Assembly (NCBI GenBank): GCA_030532035.1
Contig: JAUNLX010000007.1
Location: 1 to 64,000 of the forward strand
DNA length: 64,000 nucleotides
Direction: 5' to 3'
Source: Clostridia bacterium
GTDB taxonomy: Bacteria > Bacillota > Clostridia > Oscillospirales > Acutalibacteraceae
A model generated the notes under the pieces. The model was not told where the DNA came from and did no database searches. It saw only the letters and a list, made by a program, of their open reading frames with translations. Below, in pieces: positions 1 through 6,437 of the stretch. How positions within the stretch are numbered: the stretch's first letter is position 1; each line of letters starts with the position of its first letter. Both the position numbers and the translations under genes were made by a program.

Positions 1-765
1 AGTGATGTTAATACTGGTATAACTGGATATTGCATTGAACACGATACACCAGCAAATGGAAGAGTTGAAATGACTGTTTATGATTGGGAAAAAAGCCCAT
101 ATTGGCAAAAATTTGATTATCAAAAACGACAATTATTTAAGATAGCTTTGTTATATGGTTATCCAAACTTCAATAATTCTGATTTACCTGATTGTGATGA
201 ATATGTAGCAACACAGTGTATGATATGGGAAATAGAAAAGGGTAGAAATTTTAGAGATGATTTGCTTAGAAGTAATTCATCAAAAATTGCATATCAAAGA
301 CTAAAAGACAGAATGAATGAACATAGTAGAGTACCGTCATTTGATAATAAAACCGTAGAACTTAAATGGGATAAAAATACAAAAACATATAAGGGAAAAA
401 TAACAGATACAAATAATGAACTTAAAAATTTCTCAATAAGTAAAGTAAACGGTGTAACAATGAAGAAAAACGGAAATGCATTGGAAATTGAAAGTACAAG
501 AATAATAGAAACACCTTTAAGAGTAAATGCAAATAAAACAACCGTACCAAAAGCAAAAAGTTCAAAGGGAATGTTTTTATTAGAGGCAGACGATAACCAA
601 AATTGTATCTTTGGAAATGCAGACGACCCAGTAAGAAGTACATTTAATATCCAAACAGAATCAGTAAATATGATAAAGAAAATATCAGTAAATACGGGAA
701 AATTCTTATCTGGAGCAACATTAGAACTTATAAGAGTATCGAATGGAGAAATTGTAGAAGAATGA
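1..765 (+). CDS. Thioester-domain (TQXA-type) surface adhesin, 5' end outside window, 3' end apparently truncated
   Basis: The reading frame is open from base 1 and stops at 763-765, so the N-terminus lies outside the window. Both halves of the internal thioester motif are visible: the cysteine in GYCIEHDTP (about codon 11) and the glutamine in ATQCMIWE (about codon 72). In Gram-positive thioester adhesins these residues form a Cys-Gln bond that binds host surfaces covalently. The last 30 residues (ISVNTGKFLSGATLELI) look like the first strands of a Cna-B/SpaA stalk domain, which is cut short after about 25 residues. No LPXTG anchor follows, and a terminator starts at the next base. The gene therefore looks C-terminally truncated, though a naturally short form cannot be excluded. 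Confidence 0.75.
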   Translation, partial: SDVNTGITGYCIEHDTPANGRVEMTVYDWEKSPYWQKFDYQKRQLFKIALLYGYPNFNNSDLPDCDEYVATQCMIWEIEKGRNFRDDLLRSNSSKIAYQRLKDRMNEHSRVPSFDNKTVELKWDKNTKTYKGKITDTNNELKNFSISKVNGVTMKKNGNALEIESTRIIETPLRVNANKTTVPKAKSSKGMFLLEADDNQNCIFGNADDPVRSTFNIQTESVNMIKKISVNTGKFLSGATLELIRVSNGEIVEE

Positions 766-801
766 AAAGTCCCTTACTATTTGATTAGTAAAGGACTTTT
801 T
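766..801 (+). terminator. Intrinsic terminator of the thioester-adhesin gene
   Basis: A 14-bp stem (766-779 with 786-799, one C-A mismatch) with a 6-nt loop starts directly after the TGA stop and ends in a run of T. It lies between the adhesin and the convergent folT. Confidence 0.85.
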
Positions 802-815
802 ATTTTTTTGAAAAT

Positions 816-1364
816 TTAATTTGTAGGCAATTTTTTATTTATTTTCTTTACCATTTCATCTGCCTTATTTAAGACGATATTTAAGACAATTGTTTGAATT
901 GGTATAGTGATAAGAATTCTTACAAATCTCTGTGAAACATAAAACAGATAACCTTTGCCATACAAAACGGACAACCAAAGGGGAGTGAGTCCAAGTGAAA
1001 TTACTACATTTACTGTGAGTACGGCTAAGAAAATTCTAAGGGGAGTTAATTTTTTTTGATACAAGAATAAGCCATATAAAAAGCCATTCAGAAAATTATT
1101 GAAAGTGAATCCGACGAAAAAGGCACCGCCGTCATTTTTTATGGCAAAATCAAGTAAATCGACGATAATACCCATTATGCCTGCGAGTATTGGTCCATAA
1201 AGATAACCACATAGAGCAAAAGTTAGAAAGCCAAGAGTTATGCGACTTGTCTGAGAAATCAGTACCGTTGTGAAAAAATGTAAAACGGTATGTAGCGCAG
1301 ATAAAATGGCAGTACCAGTTATTGCCCGTAAATTTTTTAAATTTTTGATTGCATTTTTAAACAT
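816..1364 (-). CDS. folT: Folate ECF transporter S component
   Basis: This 182-residue protein is almost entirely hydrophobic, with about five to six membrane segments. The stretch RITLGFLTFALCGYLYGPI followed by an Asp-containing helix (IVDLLDF) is typical of the FolT/QueT group of ECF substrate-binding subunits. The S component would bind folates outside the cell and work with the shared EcfA-EcfA'-EcfT module, which is not in this window. A THF riboswitch in its leader (1417-1530) strongly supports folate as the substrate. The start ATG has GGAGG 7 nt upstream. It is monocistronic and ends against the adhesin terminator. Confidence 0.88.
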   Translation of the reverse strand: MFKNAIKNLKNLRAITGTAILSALHTVLHFFTTVLISQTSRITLGFLTFALCGYLYGPILAGIMGIIVDLLDFAIKNDGGAFFVGFTFNNFLNGFLYGLFLYQKKLTPLRIFLAVLTVNVVISLGLTPLWLSVLYGKGYLFYVSQRFVRILITIPIQTIVLNIVLNKADEMVKKINKKLPTN

Positions 1365-1389
1365 AAAAAAACCTCCATGATTGCTATGT

Positions 1390-1422
1390 TGCTACATGAA
1401 AGTTATATATTTACATGCAGCA
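1390..1422 (-). promoter_or_regulatory. Alternative hairpin overlapping the 3' side of riboswitch P1
   Basis: On the folT strand UGCUGCAUG (plus 1414-1422) can pair over 9 bp with CAUGUAGCA (plus 1390-1398), including one G-U. The 5' arm shares the CUGC bases that close P1 of the THF aptamer, so aptamer and hairpin exclude each other. This is a plausible expression platform acting near the ribosome binding site, since no U-run follows. Function is inferred. Confidence 0.5.
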
Positions 1423-1530
1423 GCGGGATGCGACAACAACACCGCTGATTTTCATCATTCGTCCTCTTGACAACTCCCCGTTCAAAAGGCACTGTATTCA
1501 TTGTGAAAACGCATTGCTGTCTACTCTGCA
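1417..1530 (-). ncRNA. THF (tetrahydrofolate) riboswitch
   Basis: Read on the minus strand, the folT leader contains the class signatures in order: GCAGAGUAGA at the 5' end, GCGU, the ACGGGGAGUUGUC internal segment, GACGAA, then GCGGUG and the 3' GCAUCCCGCUGC. P1 is formed by GCAG with CUGC, and P2 by ACAGCAA with UUGUUGU (7 bp with one G-U). Spacing matches the known THF aptamer, which binds reduced folates and represses folate transport genes. It lies about 50 nt upstream of the folT start. Confidence 0.88.
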
Positions 1531-1543
1531 ATAATGCTCTATA

Positions 1544-1572
1544 AACATAACATAAAAAACGCAACTCGGCAA
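1544..1572 (-). promoter_or_regulatory. folT promoter
   Basis: On the minus strand TTGCCG (plus 1567-1572), a 17-bp spacer and TATGTT (plus 1544-1549) place the start of transcription just ahead of the THF aptamer. The -35 box lies in the left arm of the inverted repeat 1568-1613. Confidence 0.65.
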
Positions 1573-1613
1573 GTAAAAAATAAGCTTCTTTTTAGAAGTT
1601 AAAAATACTTGCC
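1568..1613. repeat. Inverted repeat between divergent folT and tRNA-Ala promoters
   Basis: GGCAAGTA (1568-1575) and TACTTGCC (1606-1613) are a perfect 8-bp inverted repeat. A second imperfect inner dyad (TAAGCTTCT with AGAAGTTA) lies between the arms. Each arm supplies most of a -35 hexamer for the promoter pointing away from the repeat. Confidence 0.75.
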
Positions 1614-1637
1614 TAAGAAGTCAATTTGTGATATATT
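1609..1637 (+). promoter_or_regulatory. Promoter of tRNA-Ala (and pyrE/tRNA-Leu readthrough)
   Basis: TTGCCT (1609-1614), 17-bp spacer, TATATT (1632-1637). Transcription would begin about 12 nt before the tRNA. No terminator follows tRNA-Ala, so pyrE and tRNA-Leu are probably cotranscribed up to the terminator at 2568. Confidence 0.7.
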
Positions 1638-1655
1638 TGTTGGCGTTAAACATAT

Positions 1656-1731
<76 letters not shown>

Positions 1732-1887
1732 GAGGACTGTAATCAGCTTGCAAAAGCTGAAAAAAATGATATACTTACAAAGTTAAATAAAAAAATTGTC
1801 TTTGTCGAAAATAAAGAGCCTTTCGGAGACGGACACTCATCGGAAAAAATCGTTTCAATAATAAAAAAATATTTTTCGGAGGTATAA
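1732..1887 (+). pseudogene. Remnant resembling the C-terminus of UDP-GlcNAc 2-epimerase (WecB/MnaA family)
   Basis: The frame open from the 3' edge of tRNA-Ala to the stop at 1885-1887 encodes about 51 residues. Its end (KEPFGDGHSSEKIVSIIKKY) resembles the conserved NP(Y/F)GDG-x-AS-x-RI tail of non-hydrolysing UDP-GlcNAc 2-epimerases. No start codon lies outside the tRNA and the other 300 or so residues of the family are absent. The remnant carries the ribosome binding site of pyrE. I infer a gene truncated by recombination at the tRNA 3' end; chance resemblance of a short tail is the alternative. Confidence 0.5.
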
Positions 1888-2469
1888 ATGCTAAACAATG
1901 CAGAAGCAGAAAAGCTACTAAAAGAAAATTCCGTATTGTTAAACGGACATTTTTTACTTACTTCCGGAAGACATTCCGACACTTATCTTCAATGTGCGAG
2001 AGTTTTTCAAGATCCGAAACTCAGTGAAATTTTTTGCAAGAGCCTTGCTGAAAAATTTGACGATGAAAAGATAGATATAGTAATAGGACCTGCAATCGGC
2101 GCCATTTTAATGTCTTATGAAATGAGCCGCATTTTGGGCGTTAAAAATATTTTTGCCGAAAGAGATACAAATAGCGAGATGACTTTAAGAAGAGGTTTTG
2201 AATTAAAGCCTGGTCAAAAAGTTTTAGTTGTTGAAGATGTTGTAACTACAGGTGGTTCTGTAAAAGAAGTCTTGAAATTAGTTGAAAATTGTGGTGCAGA
2301 AATTGTAGGTGTGGGTTCCATAGTTGACAGAACTGGTGGAGAAAAAGTTTTCGACTGCCGTTTTGAATCTGTATATAGTGCAAAAGTAAAAAGCTATGAA
2401 AAAGATAATTGTCCGCTCTGTAAAGAGGGAAATTTACCTCCTATAAAACCTGGAAGCAGAAAAATTTAA
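1888..2469 (+). CDS. pyrE: Orotate phosphoribosyltransferase
   Basis: This 193-residue enzyme transfers ribose-5-phosphate from PRPP to orotate, giving OMP in UMP synthesis. The PRPP-binding loop reads VLVVEDVVTTGGSVKEV, and the early substrate loop is SGRHSDTYLQCARVF. The C-terminal NCPLCKEGNLPPIKPGSRK tail is usual for the clostridial type. Length is normal. GGAGG precedes the ATG. The usual pyrF/pyrD partners are absent here; the gene sits alone between two tRNA genes. I see no PyrR-type attenuator. Confidence 0.95.
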   Translation: MLNNAEAEKLLKENSVLLNGHFLLTSGRHSDTYLQCARVFQDPKLSEIFCKSLAEKFDDEKIDIVIGPAIGAILMSYEMSRILGVKNIFAERDTNSEMTLRRGFELKPGQKVLVVEDVVTTGGSVKEVLKLVENCGAEIVGVGSIVDRTGGEKVFDCRFESVYSAKVKSYEKDNCPLCKEGNLPPIKPGSRKI

Positions 2470-2476
2470 TAAATAC

Positions 2477-2563
2477 GCCGGTGTGATGGAATTGGTAGAC
2501 GTGTCGGATTCAAAATCCGATGGTGGCAACACCGTGTCGGTTCGACTCCGACCACCGGCACCA
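2477..2563 (+). tRNA. tRNA-Leu (anticodon CAA)
   Basis: This 87-nt class II tRNA has an extended variable arm and encoded CCA. The acceptor stem GCCGGTG/CACCGGC is perfect. The anticodon loop TTCAAAA between TCGGA and TCCGA gives CAA, which reads UUG codons. Confidence 0.95.
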
Positions 2564-2567
2564 AAAA

Positions 2568-2594
2568 GACATCAGTTTTGACTGATGTCTTTTT
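2568..2594 (+). terminator. Terminator after tRNA-Leu
   Basis: GACATCAGT (2568-2576) pairs perfectly with ACTGATGTC (2581-2589), loop TTTG, followed by five T. A second small perfect hairpin (AAAAGAGC/GCTCTTTT, 2605-2623) follows and may back it up. Confidence 0.9.
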
Positions 2595-2709
2595 ATTTAT
2601 TGTTAAAAGAGCTTAGCTCTTTTGTTTCAAAAAATTTTGTTATATGTTATGATAAACCGAAATTATTTGATTGAAAAATGCATTTAATAGAGCAAAATGG
2701 AGAATTTAA

Positions 2710-3381
2710 TTGAGAATTAGGAACAAAAAAAACTTAACTCCAAGATTGGAAAAAGTATCTGATATAATGTATATTCCCAAAATAACGCAACCGGATCATA
2801 GAAAACTAATAGGCAGTGAAATAATAAAAGAGTCTTTAGCCGATAAGGTTTTCATCGAAATAGGTTGTGGTATGGGAAGCTTTACCACTTTACTTGCTAA
2901 ACAGAATCCAAGCGTCCAAATAATCGCAATTGAACAGGAAAAAAATGCAATTGTAAAAGCAGCGGAAATTGCAAAGGAAAATAACTGTAAAAATATTTTA
3001 TTTATGGCAGTTGACGCAGGTTATCTTTTAAGATTTATCAAACCGAATAGCGTTGATAGAATTTATTTGAATTTTTCTTGTCCTTATCCCAAAAAATCTT
3101 ATGCTAATCGTAGATTGACCAACCCTAAATTTTTGAAAATTTACAGTGAAATTTTAAAAAAAGACGGTCTTATTTTTCAAAAAACAGACAATGACAGTTT
3201 TTTTGAATATTCAAATGAAAGCTTTTCTGAATTGGGATTTATAAATAAAATTTGCTGTAGAGATTTATATAAAAGTCCGTATCTGTCTGATAATATACCG
3301 ACCGAATATGAAAAGAAATTTGTTAAACAAAATAAATCTATAAATTTTGCAGTATGGCAAAACAGCGGAGGAGAAAAATGA
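2710..3381 (+). CDS. trmB: tRNA (guanine-N7-)-methyltransferase
   Basis: The 223-residue enzyme makes m7G46 in tRNA variable loops using SAM. The SAM-binding motif is VFIEIGCGMGSF (about residue 47). The family signature corresponding to DPWPKKRHxKRR appears as CPYPKKSYANRRL, and the C-terminal TEYEKKF corresponds to the conserved T-x-YE. TTG is the start: GGAG lies 7 nt upstream and no ATG precedes the conserved region. The stop overlaps the nadE start (ATGA), so the two genes are translationally coupled. Confidence 0.92.
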   Translation: MRIRNKKNLTPRLEKVSDIMYIPKITQPDHRKLIGSEIIKESLADKVFIEIGCGMGSFTTLLAKQNPSVQIIAIEQEKNAIVKAAEIAKENNCKNILFMAVDAGYLLRFIKPNSVDRIYLNFSCPYPKKSYANRRLTNPKFLKIYSEILKKDGLIFQKTDNDSFFEYSNESFSELGFINKICCRDLYKSPYLSDNIPTEYEKKFVKQNKSINFAVWQNSGGEK

Positions 3382-4109
3382 GAGATTGGGCAAATGAAGA
3401 AAAAAAGAGAGTAGATTTTTTACGCCGTGTATTGAAAAATGCACATTCTGACGGATTTGTCTTTGGAAATAGTGGTGGTAAAGACTGTGCTTTAGTGGGA
3501 ATTTTATGTAAAAAAGCTTGCGAAAATACGGTTGGAATAATTATGCCCTGCGAATCCAAGCAAAATTATACATCAGATAAAAAAGATGCTTTAGAATTGG
3601 GCGAAAAATTCAATATAGAAATGCGGACTGTTGATTTGACACAGACTAAAAAAACTTTAGTTTCTAATTTAGAAAAAATCACGAAATTGAACAATCCTGC
3701 TTTAACTAATATAAATCCAAGACTTAGAATGACTACGCTCTATGCAGTTGGAGCTGCAGAAAATAAACTTGTTGTTGGTACAGGCAATAAAAGTGAAAGG
3801 TATCTCGGATATTTTACAAAATGGGGCGACGGAGCTTTTGATGTGAACCCTATTGCCGATTTGAGAGTGGAAGAAATTTATGAATTTCTTGAATATTTTG
3901 ATGCACCTCTTAATATACGGACAAAGGCGCCGTCTGCTGGGCTTTTTGAAGGTCAAACAGATGAAGATGATATGGGAGTAACATATAAATCTGTGGACGC
4001 ATATTTAAGAGGGGAAACAGTCTCTGAAAAGGACAGAAAAACAATTGAAGCTTTTCACAGTAAAAGTGAGCATAAAAGAGCTGGATTTTTAATATATGAA
4101 GATAAATAA
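3378..4109 (+). CDS. nadE: NH3-dependent NAD+ synthetase
   Basis: This 243-residue ATP-pyrophosphatase amidates deamido-NAD+ with ammonia, the last step of NAD synthesis. The PP-loop is NSGGKDCALVG, with Cys where most relatives have Ser. GTGNKSERYLGYFTKWGDGA and the C-terminal KRAGF fit the family. No glutaminase domain is present. The start at 3378 is preferred over an upstream in-frame ATG (3354) because AGCGGAGGAG lies just ahead of it and it overlaps the trmB stop. Hairpins that open the 41-bp repeat array follow the gene. Confidence 0.93.
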   Translation: MRDWANEEKKRVDFLRRVLKNAHSDGFVFGNSGGKDCALVGILCKKACENTVGIIMPCESKQNYTSDKKDALELGEKFNIEMRTVDLTQTKKTLVSNLEKITKLNNPALTNINPRLRMTTLYAVGAAENKLVVGTGNKSERYLGYFTKWGDGAFDVNPIADLRVEEIYEFLEYFDAPLNIRTKAPSAGLFEGQTDEDDMGVTYKSVDAYLRGETVSEKDRKTIEAFHSKSEHKRAGFLIYEDK

Positions 4110-4121
4110 AATATATTATAA

Positions 4122-4356
4122 GAGGCTGTGCGTTGCACAGCCTCAAAAAATTTACAAATAAAACAGCTGTGCAAAAAACAGCCCTTTTTTTGCACATTAA
4201 AAAATCACCGCCCCGTATAAATGGGGCAAAAATAAATATAAAATAACTCCGCCCCGCATAAATGGAGCAAAAATAAATATAAAAATCATCGCCCCGCGTA
4301 AATGGGGGCAAAAATAAATATAAAATAACTCCGCCCCGCGTACGCGGGGCGGAGTT
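4122..4356. repeat. 41-bp-period array of hairpin units between convergent nadE and the ACT gene
   Basis: Two nadE-proximal hairpins share GCTGTGC (4125 and 4166) and CAGCC (4138 and 4179), both exactly 41 bp apart. Four further units carry GCCCCG at 4210, 4251, 4291 and 4333 (spacing 41, 40, 42), each a small dyad GCCCC...GGGGC joined by an AAAAATAAATATAAAA linker. Only the last unit is an intact palindrome (4327-4356). The whole gap between the genes is thus six phased hairpins of two kinds. Mechanism and role are unknown. Confidence 0.85.
4327..4356 (-). terminator. Terminator of the asd-dapA-dapB-ACT operon
   Basis: This is a perfect 30-bp palindrome centred on TA at 4341-4342 (14-bp arms starting AACTCCGCC). 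On the minus strand it is followed by TATTTTATATTTATTTTT. It starts 12 bp past the ACT-gene stop and is the intact member of the repeat array. Confidence 0.8.
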
Positions 4357-4368
4357 ATAAAAAACCCT

Positions 4369-4812
4369 TTAAGCTTTTATTATTTCAATTGCTCTATCCA
4401 CATCATCTGAATTTACAAGAACAGAAATCTCTGTTTCGGCAGTTGTAACCATAATTACTTCAATTCCGGCATTGGTAAGTGAATTTAAGATTTTTTCTGC
4501 AACTCCACTTTGATTTTTCATCTCTTCGCTTACAATTAAAATTTTAGCGTTGTCATTTCTAACAGAGATTTTAAGATCATATTTATCTCTTCTAAACTCA
4601 CTCAAAACGGCAAGTAAATCTGAAAAATCTTCATCATCAAATGAAAATGCAAGGCTTACTTTTCCAGCACCTGTGGGAGATAGAGAAATCATATCTATAT
4701 TTATAGATTTTTTACCCAAAAGAGCGAGTGCAGAAAGTGCTTTTGCGCTGTCGGATAAAGCGTAGCTCAACGAAACCATTGAAACATTTTTTTTGACTTC
4801 TATATTCAGCAT
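4369..4812 (-). CDS. Stand-alone tandem ACT-domain protein, aspartokinase regulatory-domain-like
   Basis: The 147 residues form two ACT-like halves: about 8-65 (VSMVSLSYA...SINIDMISLS) and about 75-146 (NAKILIVSEE...GIEVIMVTTAETEISVLV). The second half, with TTAETEISVLV, strongly resembles the ligand-binding ACT domain of lysine-sensitive aspartokinases, but no kinase domain is present. It is the last gene of the asd-dapA-dapB operon, 1 nt behind dapB, with GGAGG inside the dapB end. I infer a lysine or threonine sensor acting on the aspartate pathway. That role is unproven. Confidence 0.72.
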   Translation of the reverse strand: MLNIEVKKNVSMVSLSYALSDSAKALSALALLGKKSINIDMISLSPTGAGKVSLAFSFDDEDFSDLLAVLSEFRRDKYDLKISVRNDNAKILIVSEEMKNQSGVAEKILNSLTNAGIEVIMVTTAETEISVLVNSDDVDRAIEIIKA

Positions 4813-4813
4813 T

Positions 4814-5536
4814 TTATACCTCCAAAAGATCGTTCATGTCATAAATTCCTGGATTTTTATCTATTAAAAATTCTGCTGATTTTATGGCTCCATTGGCAAA
4901 AATTTCTCTGGATCTTGCAGAATGTGAAATTTTTACTATTTCATCGGGACCAGCAAAAATGATTTCATGCTCTCCAACGATTGTACCACCTCGTACAGAA
5001 TGAATTCCAATTTCTGATTTTTCTCTCTTTTCATATTTTGTATGTCTATCATACTCGTAATTCATTTTATTGGACAATTCATTATTTACTTTATCTGCTA
5101 TTAAAAGTGCAGTCCCTGAGGGTGCGTCTAATTTTTGATTGTGATGAGCTTCAATAATTTCTATATCAAAATCGTCTTTTAAAATCTTTGCAGCTTTTGA
5201 AGCTAAATTTGCAATTAAGTTGACGCCCAAAGACATATTTGCCGATTTAAAAATCGGGATAAGTTTAGAACTATCTTCAATTTTTTTGAGCTGTTCGTCA
5301 CTGTAACCCGTAGTTGCTAAAACAACTGGGATTTTGTTTTGGGTCGCATATTTTAACAAATCATCGAGTGAAGATGGATTAGAAAAATCAATAATTACAT
5401 CTCCATTGGAAGTTATTTCACTAAAATCAAAGTCAGTATCAACTTTTGCAACAATTTCATTTTTTTCTGATTTATCTACTATTGAACAAATTACTTGCCC
5501 CATGCGTCCGTTGGCGCCACATAAGATTATTTTCAT
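4814..5536 (-). CDS. dapB: 4-hydroxy-tetrahydrodipicolinate reductase
   Basis: The 240-residue NAD(P)H enzyme reduces hydroxy-tetrahydrodipicolinate to tetrahydrodipicolinate in the DAP/lysine pathway. The N-terminal nucleotide-binding motif is CGANGRMGQVI. The substrate-binding and catalytic stretch is EAHHNQKLDAPSGTAL, containing the conserved HH and K. The start overlaps the dapA stop (ATGA), so translation is coupled. Length is typical for Clostridia. Confidence 0.95.
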   Translation of the reverse strand: MKIILCGANGRMGQVICSIVDKSEKNEIVAKVDTDFDFSEITSNGDVIIDFSNPSSLDDLLKYATQNKIPVVLATTGYSDEQLKKIEDSSKLIPIFKSANMSLGVNLIANLASKAAKILKDDFDIEIIEAHHNQKLDAPSGTALLIADKVNNELSNKMNYEYDRHTKYEKREKSEIGIHSVRGGTIVGEHEIIFAGPDEIVKISHSARSREIFANGAIKSAEFLIDKNPGIYDMNDLLEV

Positions 5537-6429
5537 TTTATCTCCGTTAAATTGTATTCTTTCATTACATCTAAAATTTGTTTTTTCTGATCTTCATTAG
5601 GCGAGATTAAAGGGCGTCTTAAATGACCGACATCCACACCGGCATAATTTAAAATACTTTTTACCACAATGGGATTAACATCGGAAAATAAAGTATTTAT
5701 AAGTTTTGTATAATAAATTTGAGCGTCTCTTGCAGATTTTACATCGCCATTTAAATAATCTTCAACGATTTTATGTGTCTGTGACGGGAGAATATTTGAC
5801 ATTACGGAAATTACCCCTTTTGCTCCCAAAGATAAAAATGGAACAATTTGATCGTCATTTCCGCTGTAATAGTCCAAATTATCTTTACAAAGGGCAATTG
5901 TCTTGCTTAGAGCAGAAATATCTCCGTTAGCTTCTTTAATTGCAACAACATTTTCCAATTTAGACAATCTGTAATAAGTTTCAGGTTTTATATCAAGCCC
6001 AGTTCTACTTGGAACATTATATATAATCATAGGCGTATTGGTGTTGTCTGAAATATATTTATAATGCTCAAATAAGCCGTCTTGAGAGGTTTTGTTATAA
6101 TATGGTGTAACCATCAAAAAAGCGTCAACGCCAGCGTTTTCGGCTTCTTTACAGAGCTTTAGACAGTATCTTGTATCGTTACTTCCTGTTCCAGCAATAA
6201 CTGGAACACGCCCCGCAATTTTTTTGACAGCATATTTTATCACTTCGGAGTGTTCTTCGTGATTGAGTGCAGCACTTTCTCCAGTTGTTCCACATACGAT
6301 TATAGCGTCGGTTTTATTTTGTATTTGAAACTCGATAAGCTCGCCAAGTTTATCAAAATTTATTGTATCGTCATCATTAAAAGGTGTAACAAGAGCAACG
6401 CCAGCTCCTGTAAATATAGTTTTTTTCAT
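5533..6429 (-). CDS. dapA: 4-hydroxy-tetrahydrodipicolinate synthase
   Basis: This 298-residue TIM-barrel aldolase condenses pyruvate with aspartate semialdehyde. Family marks are CGTTGES (about 46-52), YNVPSRTG with the proton-relay Tyr (about 137), and the Schiff-base Lys in VVAIKEANGD (about 165). Length is standard. The gene is second in the operon, 8 nt after asd, and makes the substrate of DapB. Confidence 0.96.
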   Translation of the reverse strand: MKKTIFTGAGVALVTPFNDDDTINFDKLGELIEFQIQNKTDAIIVCGTTGESAALNHEEHSEVIKYAVKKIAGRVPVIAGTGSNDTRYCLKLCKEAENAGVDAFLMVTPYYNKTSQDGLFEHYKYISDNTNTPMIIYNVPSRTGLDIKPETYYRLSKLENVVAIKEANGDISALSKTIALCKDNLDYYSGNDDQIVPFLSLGAKGVISVMSNILPSQTHKIVEDYLNGDVKSARDAQIYYTKLINTLFSDVNPIVVKSILNYAGVDVGHLRRPLISPNEDQKKQILDVMKEYNLTEIK

Positions 6430-6437
6430 TTTATCTC

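Noticed and set aside
4201-4356. CRISPR-like array (regular 41-bp spacing)
   Set aside because: Whole units including the linkers are repeated, there are no unique spacers, dyads decay from unit to unit, and no cas genes are present.
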